A DNA stretch of 64,000 nt from Platycnemis pennipes (lineage: Eukaryota > Arthropoda > Insecta > Odonata > Platycnemididae), in the NCBI GenBank assembly GCA_933228895.1, contig OW121856.1:114551163-114615162 (forward strand), written 5' to 3'. Of this stretch, positions 38,641 to 46,631 are shown one piece after another (the first letter of the stretch is position 1; every line of letters begins with the position of its first letter). Both the position numbers and the translations under genes were made by a program. A model generated the notes under the pieces. That model worked only from the letters and a program-made list of their open reading frames with translations, did no database searches and was not told the origin of the DNA.

Positions 38641-39024
38641 AAGAGTTTTATTTCAATAGTGATTGATGCTTAAATTTTCATGAAATTCTTCAAGAAATAA
38701 ATTCCATTTTCATGTATTTTTTGTTCCCACTCTTTAAGGAGTAGAATCTCCCCTTTGGAGATGGATATCCTTGTTATTTTATCCAAATTCCCGATATCTG
38801 ACGTCGTGTATTGCTTTCCGTTAGCGATTGTGTTGGATACATTTCCGCTAGAGTGTAGACTGGCTTCAACTTTGCTAACAGCTCGAACTAGGATCGATAG
38901 TGTTCGACATGTGTCCAGTATCGACCAGAACTCGCATCGCAGTTGCTATTTACACATGCGTGTGGGGTGCTTTCATTTGCGGCTGCGGCAGCCGTCGATA
39001 CGCTGCGATCGCCGCGCTGCTGTC

Positions 39025-39030
39025 GCTGGA
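39025..39030. repeat. target-site duplication, left copy (GCTGGA)
   Basis: GCTGGA directly precedes the first base of the left inverted repeat and is repeated at 56587-56592 directly after the right one. Six bp is the duplication length known for Polintons. Confidence 0.92.
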
Positions 39031-39076
39031 AGTAGTATTCGTTTGTATGTCCGGGCGCAAGGTCACCCTTGAAAAT
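39031..39076 (+). repeat. Polinton left terminal inverted repeat
   Basis: AGTAGTATTCGTTTGTATGT and the next 26 bases match the reverse complement of 56541-56586 without a mismatch. Similarity stops sharply after 46 bp. This is short for the family, whose inverted repeats are usually 100 bp to over 1 kb. Confidence 0.95.
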
Positions 39077-39140
39077 GACCCACTTTCACTTTTCGCGAGA
39101 CTCCTAACCCACTTTCACTTTTTGCAAGACGTCTGACCTA
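39077..39140. repeat. subterminal 31-bp repeat (x2)
   Basis: ACCCACTTTCACTTTT followed by CGCGAGAC or TGCAAGAC occurs twice in tandem (39078 and 39109), with a third decayed start at 39137. It is just inside the left terminal repeat. Confidence 0.65.
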
Positions 39141-39199
39141 CTTCCGTGTCGAGGAGACCCCACCCCACAGCTGCCCCCCACCCCTCACATCATCTCAGA

Positions 39200-39235
39200 T
39201 AGTATAAAAGCGTGTTAAATCGAAGCGATATATAA
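39200..39235 (+). promoter_or_regulatory. TATA-box promoter of the left-end gene
   Basis: AGTATAAAAGCG at 39201-39212 lies about 60 bp upstream of the ATG at 39263. A start near 39232 (AATCACTG) would be at the usual distance. Confidence 0.6.
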
Positions 39236-39262
39236 TCACTGACAAATATTCATCACGTAAGG

Positions 39263-39874
39263 ATGTCTCCCTTACTCTCCGTGAAAGCTGAGCTTGGTGG
39301 GAAGCATCAACTCGTCGTTCGCAAATTCAAGGATAAAGTGAGCAGCATATATGAAGTGCTTCTCCCATTACCACTGCTGGATAACAACGAAGAGAATGAT
39401 CTTAATCTCAGCATGGAATTTGAGGACAGATGCTACACGGTGTTCAAACATATGAACAAATCCATAAATATGGTGGGAAGAAGTATATCATTCTCAGGGT
39501 TTGTGAATCCTGAAACAGATGAAGTGGAACGTTTCAACGTGTCCACGATCAAGCAGCTGAAACTCGAGGGAGATAAGCTGGAGAAGGCCAAGAGACAAGA
39601 TCCATCCATCACGTGTCACGTCTACGATATAAAGGAGAAGAGCATCGTCTATTCACCGGGTATATTCATAAAGGGGGGAGGATCCGAGCTCATCTCAAAA
39701 GGCGGGAGAACGTCAACGGATGGTGTCCAATTTGATTTCGCTCCACCTGTGACATTCACAACTGGAGAAAAGTCTAGAATCAACTACCATAAATCTCGCG
39801 AAGCAAGAGGGAAGCATTTGGAAACGTATACTTTTATACTGAATGTTGTACCAACTGAATATACTTTGTTCTAA
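39263..39874 (+). CDS. Polinton protein of unknown function, 203 aa
   Basis: An intact frame starting MSPLLSVKAELGGKHQLVVR. The protein is charged, has no membrane segment and no cysteine-based zinc motif, and appears mostly beta-rich by eye (alternating hydrophobic residues in the first 100). A Lys-rich helix-like stretch lies at about residues 93-110. I do not recognise a family. It is the only gene at the left end and is tail-to-tail with the minus-strand block: the stop codons are 126 bp apart. The stop overlaps an AATAAA poly(A) signal at 39873-39878. It has its own TATA box. Structural and DNA-binding roles are both possible and neither is supported. Confidence 0.8.
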   Translation: MSPLLSVKAELGGKHQLVVRKFKDKVSSIYEVLLPLPLLDNNEENDLNLSMEFEDRCYTVFKHMNKSINMVGRSISFSGFVNPETDEVERFNVSTIKQLKLEGDKLEKAKRQDPSITCHVYDIKEKSIVYSPGIFIKGGGSELISKGGRTSTDGVQFDFAPPVTFTTGEKSRINYHKSREARGKHLETYTFILNVVPTEYTLF

Positions 39875-39986
39875 ATAAAAAAAATCAAACCTTCTCGCCT
39901 ATTTATCATTTCTCAATACCTTTTCCTTAAAATTAAGAGGAAGGGTTGTTTAGTAAATAAAACACATAGCATATAGGTTTGACAGA

Positions 39987-39992
39987 TTTATT
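39987..39992 (-). promoter_or_regulatory. poly(A) signal of the minus-strand block
   Basis: AATAAA on the minus strand 8 bp after the stop of the last minus-strand gene. It is the only good signal seen close behind this gene and would serve the whole downstream end of the block. Confidence 0.55.
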
Positions 39993-39999
39993 TCATTTT

Positions 40000-40470
40000 T
40001 TAACATATTTTATTTTGTGTACACCAATCTGCTAGCTTATAACAATTTTTTCTTGCACATTGCAGATTATTTTGAGAATGTGACTTAATTAAACAGTCTT
40101 CGTTTGTTGCCAATTTCTTAAGTGAAGGACAACCGTACATTTCCAAGTTACCCACACATATTCCTTTGGGAAGGAGACTGGTCAAGAAGGATGCCTTTTG
40201 AGCACCTTTTGCGAATAAAAACTGATATCCCTTTGTATATTCAAATAATATACTCTCCAGTTCCGAATAATCTACATCCCCAGAGTATTCATTCAATCCA
40301 TGATAGTTGTTCCTCAACCAAGACGAGTCTCTCGCGTACAGTAATCTTGCAGGTGATTTGAAAAGCCACGTATTGCAACATCTCGTATGTATATTAATGA
40401 TGGCCAATTCCTTGACTATATATTCACCGTGAGTTGCGGTGAATCCTTGAAATTCGATAATGACACTCAT
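40000..40470 (-). CDS. Polinton protein with degenerate exonuclease-like fold, 156 aa (A)
   Basis: The first ATG is at 40470 (MSVIIEFQGFTATHGEYIVK). Five upstream codons are open but lack an ATG. The pattern is an N-terminal beta hairpin (YIVKELAIINIHTRCCNTWL F), WLRNNYHGLNEYSGDVDYSE, a FLFAKGAQKASFLTSLL segment, LEMYGCPSLKKLA, and a Cys-rich end CARKNCYKLADWC. I know this order from a protein family common in arthropod Polinton-like loci. By secondary-structure order it resembles DEDD exonucleases, with the final helix standing at the place of the ExoIII motif, but the catalytic acids are not conserved. It is therefore likely non-catalytic or of unknown activity. It appears to be a distant relative of the gene at 41240-41761. 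A GTAAGT donor-like site lies just upstream. Confidence 0.7.
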   Translation of the reverse strand: MSVIIEFQGFTATHGEYIVKELAIINIHTRCCNTWLFKSPARLLYARDSSWLRNNYHGLNEYSGDVDYSELESILFEYTKGYQFLFAKGAQKASFLTSLLPKGICVGNLEMYGCPSLKKLATNEDCLIKSHSQNNLQCARKNCYKLADWCTQNKIC

Positions 40471-40613
40471 GGTGTAATCTCTCAAACTTACAAGGTTTTT
40501 ACACCCAATGCCAGAGGTTCAAGAAATTACAAGAGCTTCTGACTTGCAGAATTTTACCTCGTGCCAGAGGTCAGAAACCCTTTGCAAACACACGTAATCA
40601 AAGTACAACCAAG

Positions 40614-41207
40614 TTATACCTTTTGATTACCAGACAAATCATTCAACATGAGTATCAAATCAAATTCCAGCCTTTCCAGATCATATTCAGTGATATCGTT
40701 AGATATCCTGCTAGAGAGAAATTGAATAACCTTATCGCGATTGTCCGAAAGTCTCCGGAGGAATAGATTTATCAGAATGGAGATTTTTAACAGAGCTTCC
40801 CATTCACCAACATTAAGGTTAAATGAGCTCTTTGGTAAAATATTTTTAATAGACAAATGTCGCTTCCCAAAGTAATTTGCATAGGATAAGCAATTTGAAG
40901 AGAGCTGATCTTTAAAACCAGCATATAAATAATTACTCACTGATTTTTCCAAATTTATGACATTAGTCCATTCACTATGTGAAACAATAACACTTTTCTT
41001 AGTTGTCTGATTAAATTGTACTACTGGTTCAAAGTCTCTGCTGGGGTCGTAACCCACACAAACACTTTTTGATTTCACACCATTGAGATAATACACAGTC
41101 TGAAGCAGTAAGTTATAGCTGTTAGAAAATGATGGTGGGACGGGAGGATGTTCAACGGGTCTCTTCCTTTTCACTGGCGGAGACACCTTCATCGATGATG
41201 CCTGCAT
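40614..41207 (-). CDS. Polinton protein of unknown function, 197 aa
   Basis: The first ATG is at 41207 (MQASSMKVSPPVKRKRPVEH). The frame is open further upstream, but without an ATG, and there it would overlap the neighbouring gene. A basic Pro-rich N-terminus containing VKRKRP, a possible nuclear localisation signal, is followed by SNSYNLLLQTVYYLNGVKSK, a SHSEWTNVINLEKSVSNYL segment and a leucine-rich helical end. Similar SEW-containing proteins occur beside Polinton genes in other arthropods as I recall, but no function is known to me. It lies 32 bp after the 173-aa gene, in the same orientation. Confidence 0.7.
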   Translation of the reverse strand: MQASSMKVSPPVKRKRPVEHPPVPPSFSNSYNLLLQTVYYLNGVKSKSVCVGYDPSRDFEPVVQFNQTTKKSVIVSHSEWTNVINLEKSVSNYLYAGFKDQLSSNCLSYANYFGKRHLSIKNILPKSSFNLNVGEWEALLKISILINLFLRRLSDNRDKVIQFLSSRISNDITEYDLERLEFDLILMLNDLSGNQKV

Positions 41208-41239
41208 AACAACTGATGAGCGACAGGATATTATCTTGC

Positions 41240-41761
41240 TTAAGAGGGGGAGGGTGGAGGAGGGGTGGGGGAACAGTCGCTGGAGCAAGGCTCAACTTCT
41301 GCTTTGAGGCGATTATATTGCATCCATTGAGCGAGGGAATGTGCATCTCGGAGTGCACACGTACTGCTACGTAACTTATGACATGGGTTTAGACAGGAAA
41401 AGGTGGGGAAGGAACATTTTTCAGGTGCCGGACAATGGAGTTCTTTCTTCAGGGAAATGAAGGTACGGTCTGTGAGGTCGGAGAGGAACTCACACTCGGC
41501 TTCACTATATGCATACAAAGAGGTTGCTCCTTCAATGATGGCTTCCAGCGCGGGTAGGAGCTCCACATGTGAGATGAATCCATGATCGAAGGTGGTCTCC
41601 TCACAGTTTAGCGGGTCATGTAACCGCAGTTTCTTCCCACCAGCGATAAGCTTCCCATGCTTCTGAAAACTCCCCCAGAACAGGCGATTTGAGTCGACAT
41701 CCACAGCTGCCAGCTCAATGACGCCACCCTTGGCGAAGCACACTGACGCAACGATCTGCAT
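41240..41761 (-). CDS. Polinton protein with degenerate exonuclease-like fold, 173 aa (B)
   Basis: Starts at ATG 41761. It opens with VIELAAVDVDSNRLFWGSFQ, which matches the first strands of DEDD/DnaQ-type exonucleases (the IIEIAAV...F.S pattern). YAYSEAECEFLSDLTDRTFI follows, then a Cys-rich segment (CPAPEKC, CLNPCHK), and CALRDAHSLAQWM, which resembles the HxAxxDAxxLAxxL motif III with Cys in place of His. The first catalytic pair (DxE) is absent. This suggests a nuclease fold that has lost activity and gained a zinc site. The last 20 residues are Pro/Ser-rich. It shares the order of segments with the gene at 40000-40470, so the two may be an old duplication. Confidence 0.7.
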   Translation of the reverse strand: MQIVASVCFAKGGVIELAAVDVDSNRLFWGSFQKHGKLIAGGKKLRLHDPLNCEETTFDHGFISHVELLPALEAIIEGATSLYAYSEAECEFLSDLTDRTFISLKKELHCPAPEKCSFPTFSCLNPCHKLRSSTCALRDAHSLAQWMQYNRLKAEVEPCSSDCSPTPPPPSPS

Positions 41762-41797
41762 TTCGGAAAGTCTCTCTCGTCAATGACGTTTCCTCAC

Positions 41798-42295
41798 TCA
41801 AAGCATCATATTTATTCTCGAGCAGCACCGTTGAGCTTTGGGATGACACTTGCTTTTACTCCTCAACTCGTTGAAGGTCAGGTGGAACCGCTCCAAAGCG
41901 TGACAGTCGTTGAGATGAGGGATGGTGTGATGGAATTGTGTTAGGAATTTGTGTAATGTGTACCCTAACGACTTACTAGCTGCGTAAAGACAGCAGTATT
42001 CTCCGCAAATATCAGAATGGAAACTTTGAATCTGAACGCTATTGTGAGTGTAAGCGAAAGGTTTCAAAAAATTTATTATACCCGGAACGAAAGGGGCCAA
42101 TCCGTAAGAGTCAAAATACTCTCCTATTCCATTGAAAATATATACCGCGACCCAATGAGACCCGGGTAAGTATGAAGGATCTAAATTCACTACGTATACA
42201 CCATTTATAGGATATTGAGGTAATTTATCAGAAGCGAAGACTCCGCGGAATATTTTAAACGGATTCAATAACCTATCAATCCGTACACTATCCAT
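41798..42295 (-). CDS. adenovirus-type cysteine protease (maturation protease), 165 aa
   Basis: Catalytic elements are in the order of the C5/C48 fold: His in GSHWVAVYIF (H47), Asp in EYFDSYG (D62), an upstream Gln in VQIQSF (Q88 or Q90) and Cys in SDICGEYCCL (C97). The enzyme is expected to cleave capsid and core precursor proteins during particle maturation, as adenain does. Length fits Polinton proteases. The gene starts 7 bp after the major capsid protein stop, in the same orientation. The C-terminal 25 residues are basic and Cys-rich, which is unusual and may bind DNA or metal. Confidence 0.93.
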   Translation of the reverse strand: MDSVRIDRLLNPFKIFRGVFASDKLPQYPINGVYVVNLDPSYLPGSHWVAVYIFNGIGEYFDSYGLAPFVPGIINFLKPFAYTHNSVQIQSFHSDICGEYCCLYAASKSLGYTLHKFLTQFHHTIPHLNDCHALERFHLTFNELRSKSKCHPKAQRCCSRINMML

Positions 42296-42302
42296 TGCAA
42301 GA

Positions 42303-43589
42303 CTAATAATTTGTGATGATGTTCCTGTTTTTATCGATTTCTAGAGAGGCATCGTATTCTGAGAATACCAAGCACGTCACGGTGTTTGCCAATTCTTTCT
42401 CGAATTTCGCCTCTATTCGCACCACACCTCGATCTCCGAGACTTACATAGTCTTCGTTTCCTGAATCGTCCGGGGTGAGATCGAACACCAACATGAAATA
42501 TCCATGTCCAAACATGTCATACGTAATTTGATTTCCTCTATCATAATGCTTTATTCCACTGCCTGAGAATATGGTATCATACGCTCGTGCCCAATACTTT
42601 TTACTGTAGAAATTACACTCCAACCCCTCGGAAGGAAACTGAACACCGTTCACAAAGAGTGAAAAATTTTCCAGGGAATAGTGAGAGAGAGCAAATGGAT
42701 TCTTGTCAACCTTACCAGCGTACGAGTCATTATCAACCATAGCAAATATTATGGTGTTGGGTATTCGACCAACGATCGCATTATCAATGCTAAGAGTTCG
42801 CCCACCGGCAGGAACCGTGAAAGATTTCATTTCGGTACGTTTGTAGTGATATCTAGCATTACTTTTTTCCAGCATCTTATTGTGTGCCAATAATATGGAA
42901 GGGTTGATGTCGAAATGTTGAACGTAAAGAGTTGCATCTAGTATTTTCATTATTCCCCCCTCCACTCCCATCAAATTAAACGCAGGGTTTGAAAGCATCA
43001 ACCTGATTCCTATATCGACCCGATCTAACAGCAATTGTGCCTGATTAAACACATCCACATGTAATTTACCATATAGCTCAACCTCGGCACTATTCTCGAA
43101 CCAAGTCTTTCGCTTCACGTAACCCGCATTACTCACGTCGGTTTTATTAATATCCTCCCCCGTATCTGCTTCCCACCCGACATTCCTCAAATGTGTTCTA
43201 CTCGCATCCCCACCATAATTTAACACATTTTCAATATAGCTCCTATAATGATAATTATCTTCTGATGGGGTCACTAATGTCCCATTGAAATAAACGTTAC
43301 ATTGTTCGAAGAGGGAGTGGAGAATATTGTTCACAACACCTGGTTGATTTCCATCGCTAGACGTATAATCTACCAAGCTCGTCTTACAAACCTTCACTCT
43401 CAGCTTGAGAAATATGCTATTCAAATCCTTGTAAGCATCCCCAGAATCTTTGATCAGGAATTCAATAACTGATCTATTATCCAGCGATGATATAGGTTTG
43501 TAGGAGACTAGTCGCTTTGATAAAATGTTAGTCTGAATGGGTGGATTGGGTTGGAATAAGTCCAGCGAGCTCAGCATATGCTCACCCAT
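42303..43589 (-). CDS. Polinton major capsid protein (double jelly roll), 428 aa
   Basis: Begins MGEHMLSSLDLFQPNP. The segments ISSLDNRSVIEFLIKDSGDA, DLNSIFLKLRVKV, NGTLVTPSEDNYHYRSYIE and LLAHNKMLEKSNARYHYKR are those of the large animal Polinton capsid protein (often listed as F54H12.2-like). This forms trimers of double jelly rolls and builds an icosahedral shell. Length is near the family's usual 400-700 aa, at the short end. No stop or frameshift occurs. Its start is 3 bp from the end of the basic-protein gene and its stop 7 bp from the protease start, so co-transcription is likely. Confidence 0.92.
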   Translation of the reverse strand: MGEHMLSSLDLFQPNPPIQTNILSKRLVSYKPISSLDNRSVIEFLIKDSGDAYKDLNSIFLKLRVKVCKTSLVDYTSSDGNQPGVVNNILHSLFEQCNVYFNGTLVTPSEDNYHYRSYIENVLNYGGDASRTHLRNVGWEADTGEDINKTDVSNAGYVKRKTWFENSAEVELYGKLHVDVFNQAQLLLDRVDIGIRLMLSNPAFNLMGVEGGIMKILDATLYVQHFDINPSILLAHNKMLEKSNARYHYKRTEMKSFTVPAGGRTLSIDNAIVGRIPNTIIFAMVDNDSYAGKVDKNPFALSHYSLENFSLFVNGVQFPSEGLECNFYSKKYWARAYDTIFSGSGIKHYDRGNQITYDMFGHGYFMLVFDLTPDDSGNEDYVSLGDRGVVRIEAKFEKELANTVTCLVFSEYDASLEIDKNRNIITNY

Positions 43590-43592
43590 GAC

Positions 43593-44039
43593 TTAGCTGG
43601 AAAAAATATCTCTGTGCACGACCTTCTTCCCTCTTCGCCTTCTCTGCGAATGCCCTTTCTTTTTCCCAACACTAGTTTTTATTTTATTCAATCGTGGACG
43701 CTTAACCAGTCTCACCCCACCCCCACTCATATTTTTTATCTTCTCCTCCGCTTTCCGTTTCAAGTTCTGCCCCACCTCGTTTAATCTACTACGCAATATA
43801 TCCTTAACCGGTTTAGTCCCCAGATCACTCAAGGCTGCTGCCCCAGCACTAACTGCCTCCTTACCAACCGTCTTCAACCCGCTGTAAAAAAGAGGTCTGG
43901 CAAAACGCCACAAACCAGCAAGAAAACTTCCTATACCCCGACCCTTTTGCACACGATACGATGCTCGATATATTGGTCCAATCTCCCCACCTGACTGCTT
44001 TAGGTAGTAAGATAAATAACGATCCGTCACCGGAGCCAT
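43593..44039 (-). CDS. basic core-like Polinton protein, 148 aa
   Basis: The first ATG is at 44039 (MAPVTDRYLSYYLKQSGGEI). A further four codons upstream are open but lack an ATG. It has an amphipathic Gly-rich segment (RGIGSFLAGLWRFARPLFYS, then GLKTVGKEAVSAGAAALSDL) followed by a strongly Lys/Arg-rich C-terminus (KRPRLNK, KKKGHSQRRRRGKKVVHR). Polintons commonly carry such a protein between the two capsid genes. The layout recalls adenovirus minor core or membrane-lytic proteins, which are cut by the protease. DNA condensation or membrane disruption is an inference. Confidence 0.8.
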   Translation of the reverse strand: MAPVTDRYLSYYLKQSGGEIGPIYRASYRVQKGRGIGSFLAGLWRFARPLFYSGLKTVGKEAVSAGAAALSDLGTKPVKDILRSRLNEVGQNLKRKAEEKIKNMSGGGVRLVKRPRLNKIKTSVGKKKGHSQRRRRGKKVVHRDIFSS

Positions 44040-44068
44040 CTCGACGCTCAATGATCAACCAACTCATA

Positions 44069-45094
44069 TCACATCTTTTTTATAAAATGCAATACGATGA
44101 TGGAAGATTGTCCCCCACTGCGAAATGGTATGGACTCACCGAGTTTGTCAGTCAACAAAATTTCTATGCTCTCGATGTTGTTTTTTTCGACGTGGTAATA
44201 AAAGATGGGATTGAATGTCCAGTGTAAGACTTGAGTGTTTAATATACGCAAGCATCGACTGAGCGAATCACCTACCAGTTGGGGTTTAATTATATCCGTG
44301 TAAACGTAAACGTTTTTGGAAGGAGACAAAATTTCTCTTTTCGTTCTACCACTTCGCATGTTGCGGTATTCAGCTTTAATTCTCTCGAAATTCTTTACGA
44401 AATCCTCCGCAAGTGTTGATGAAGATGAATCCGAGTCATAGAAACGGAGAAGAATACTTGATAATATCTGAATATCATGTTTTATTTCAGCCTGCTTTTC
44501 ACCGTTGAAATCTTTAATCGATTTATCGAATAATTCCTTGAACGAATTATATGTTCCTGGCTTCAACGTATACTTAACAGCATCCGTAATAATCTGCACT
44601 GAGTTTGGTGATAATCTCTCATTAATACCACTCTTTTTAACATTCACTGTCATTCCGTCTGTGTATATCATGACATCATTCGCTATGTCAAACCTTTTCT
44701 CCCCGCTAATCTCAAAAAATGATGGTTCGAAGGCAAAAGCTATGCTCTCATACCTACCATTTGGAACAACGAAAAACGAACCATCCTTCAACTTTACTCT
44801 AACAATATCTTTATCCTCAGGTCCACCAATTTCACCCCGGACCAAACCCTCCTCGTTCCGAGTCCTGTTGTCCTTGGTTGAAGAATTAGTTATGATTTCT
44901 CTCAGAACGCTCTGTTTAGCGTTATCCTTTACTCCCTCGATTGGAGGAATAGAAATCTCAGCTAAACCCACCATCCATTCATCATTTTCCAAATCAACAC
45001 GGTGTGATAATTTCGTACGGAAATGTGATATTGTGTTGTGGGGAAAATATGTTTTGGAACTATCACTAGGTAACGTAATGTAAAACTCGTTCAT
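44069..45094 (-). CDS. Polinton minor capsid (penton-like) protein, 341 aa
   Basis: Starts MNEFYITLPSDSSKTYFPHN, followed by FRTKLSHRVDLENDEWMVGL and AEISIPP. This is the characteristic N-terminus of the single-jelly-roll minor capsid protein that occupies the fivefold vertices. Later segments are RREILSPSKNVYVYTDIIK-like (KREILSPSKNVYVYTDIIKP) and GGQSSIIVLHFIKKM at the end. The ATG overlaps the integrase stop as ATGA (45091-45094), so translation may be coupled or the genes come from separate spliced or internally started messages. Confidence 0.88.
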   Translation of the reverse strand: MNEFYITLPSDSSKTYFPHNTISHFRTKLSHRVDLENDEWMVGLAEISIPPIEGVKDNAKQSVLREIITNSSTKDNRTRNEEGLVRGEIGGPEDKDIVRVKLKDGSFFVVPNGRYESIAFAFEPSFFEISGEKRFDIANDVMIYTDGMTVNVKKSGINERLSPNSVQIITDAVKYTLKPGTYNSFKELFDKSIKDFNGEKQAEIKHDIQILSSILLRFYDSDSSSSTLAEDFVKNFERIKAEYRNMRSGRTKREILSPSKNVYVYTDIIKPQLVGDSLSRCLRILNTQVLHWTFNPIFYYHVEKNNIESIEILLTDKLGESIPFRSGGQSSIIVLHFIKKM

Positions 45095-46302
45095 ATTTTA
45101 CGCACCGACGAGGCGTGGATCCAAGAATTAAATGATTTTGGGTAACCTTCCCACTTTACAAAATATTCTAAATCGTCAGCCCGCCCCCTACGCTTCAAAA
45201 TTTTCTCTATCTTATATTCCGTGTCGGGGGAAAGGTTAACCTTCACTAACTCCTGCTCATAGAAACTACCCTTTATATCCTCATCGTTCAGATCTTTTAA
45301 CTCGTACGTGGGTATCTCTCTCGATTGATTCACACCCTTGACTTGGAATATTTCGCTGGTGTAATTAGGTGTATATCCCTTTGTAAATGGAACTCGTTCC
45401 TTACTGATTCTAACGTAATCACCCCCTTTAAATTTAACCTTTGTGCTAACAACAGGTTTCCTTGAGCGACTAGCGATTGAGAATACATTTTTCTCATTCA
45501 CTTCGACAGGTTTAACACCTAAGCTGGAGTGCACGCTATTATTATAACTATTCATCAATTTGGGTAATATATCCACGTAATTGTACGTTGAATATCTCGT
45601 GAAATACTTATACATTTTAGATTTTAGAGTACGATTGAAACGTTCAACGAGACTAGCCTTTATATCTGGATTGTTTGTTGTGTAAAACCTTACACCACGA
45701 TTCGAGAGAAAAGTTTTAAATTTACTATTTACAAATTCACCACCCTTATCACTTTGTATTTTCAACGGTTTTCTCTCACGAAAAATATCATTAAACGCCT
45801 CGACTACCTCCACTGGACTTTTTTTCCGCAAAGCTCTCGCCCACGCATACCTCGAAAATAAATCGATCACCGTCAAAATATAGCAATATCCTCTGTTGAA
45901 TTTTCTCAAACTTCGCATATCGTTCAGATCACATTGCCAGCATTCATCAATGTATGATACGCTGTAACGATTTCGAGGGAATTTCCTCCTCATCGGTCTG
46001 TGACGTGTGTACGCATCTTGAGAATTTAACCACTCACGTATTGTCTTTCTTGAAATCCCAGTCGCTCGGTGTAATTTATCAACGGACGAAAAACCTGCAG
46101 AATTTTCCGGATCATTGTACACTCTCTCGATTACATCGTAATCCACTCGTCTCCGAATTTTTTCGGTTTCCTCGGTCGACTGCTTCGCCTCGGTATTGCC
46201 CTTGTCGGCTTTTCGCTTTGTTCTAACCTCTTTCTTTTTTTCCCCTTTAACTGCTTCGATAGATTTCCCACCGCGTCTAGTCTTCCCTCTATACGTTCCC
46301 AT
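45091..46302 (-). CDS. Polinton integrase (RVE) with C-terminal chromodomain, 403 aa
   Basis: A Lys-rich N-terminus is followed by a helix-turn-helix-like segment (SSVDKLHRATGISRKTIREW, residues 73-92). The catalytic core has D125 (WQCDLNDM), D185 (IQSDKGGEF) and E220 (SLVERFNRTLK), a D-59-D-34-E arrangement. GDYVRISKERVPFTKGYTPN at about 295-313 is the family's SH3-like part. Residues 361-403 (YKIEKILKRR...EYFVKWEGYP...SW) form a chromodomain that may direct integration to modified chromatin. It joins the element's ends to target DNA and yields the 6-bp duplication. The first 172 nt overlap the 166-aa gene in another frame. Confidence 0.93.
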   Translation of the reverse strand: MGTYRGKTRRGGKSIEAVKGEKKKEVRTKRKADKGNTEAKQSTEETEKIRRRVDYDVIERVYNDPENSAGFSSVDKLHRATGISRKTIREWLNSQDAYTRHRPMRRKFPRNRYSVSYIDECWQCDLNDMRSLRKFNRGYCYILTVIDLFSRYAWARALRKKSPVEVVEAFNDIFRERKPLKIQSDKGGEFVNSKFKTFLSNRGVRFYTTNNPDIKASLVERFNRTLKSKMYKYFTRYSTYNYVDILPKLMNSYNNSVHSSLGVKPVEVNEKNVFSIASRSRKPVVSTKVKFKGGDYVRISKERVPFTKGYTPNYTSEIFQVKGVNQSREIPTYELKDLNDEDIKGSFYEQELVKVNLSPDTEYKIEKILKRRGRADDLEYFVKWEGYPKSFNSWIHASSVRKI

Positions 46303-46631
46303 GTCTTATCTAAATCGGCATTCGCTCGTTTCACATCGGCAAGCGATTTCCTCAGTGCACGAGTCTCGTCCTCCTCCTCACCGCCCTGTAGTCTTCTATA
46401 TGACTGGTCCAAGGATTTCACTATCGGAATATGAATGGGTGATTTAATGTTGGAAACTGTGTTCAGATATTTATCCAATACGCGCTTGTACATGTGCCAT
46501 TTATCTACATCCTTCACACCTCTTCTGATCAAAACAGCTTTCATTTCCAAATCTAACGCATTCAATCTCCTCTTCATTTGACCTCGCTCAAAAGCCTCAG
46601 GGTCGACTACGAGCATTTTACGCAAACTCAT
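46131..46631 (-). CDS. Polinton protein of unknown function, 166 aa
   Basis: Starts MSLRKMLVVDPEAFERGQMK. It is highly charged and predicted helical, with heptad-like stretches (MKRRLNALDLEMKAVLIRRG and the 85-125 region) and a basic, Ser/Pro-rich C-terminus ending KKFGDEWITM. Proteins with this place and shape, between integrase and the small conserved protein, are common in animal Polintons as I recall, but the role is unknown. Its last 172 nt are also used by the integrase N-terminus in another frame. Its ATG overlaps the stop of the previous gene as ATGA (46628-46631). Confidence 0.75.
   Translation of the reverse strand: MSLRKMLVVDPEAFERGQMKRRLNALDLEMKAVLIRRGVKDVDKWHMYKRVLDKYLNTVSNIKSPIHIPIVKSLDQSYRRLQGGEEEDETRALRKSLADVKRANADLDKTWERIEGRLDAVGNLSKQLKGKKRKRLEQSEKPTRAIPRRSSRPRKPKKFGDEWITM

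Noticed and set aside
40471..40485. Upstream starts for the 156-, 197- and 148-aa Polinton proteins
   Set aside because: The longest frames begin at TTG in each case; the first ATG was used instead (40470, 41207, 44039).
44505..45083. 192-codon plus-strand frame in the Polinton
   Set aside because: Antisense shadow of the penton-like gene, with no protein-like features.
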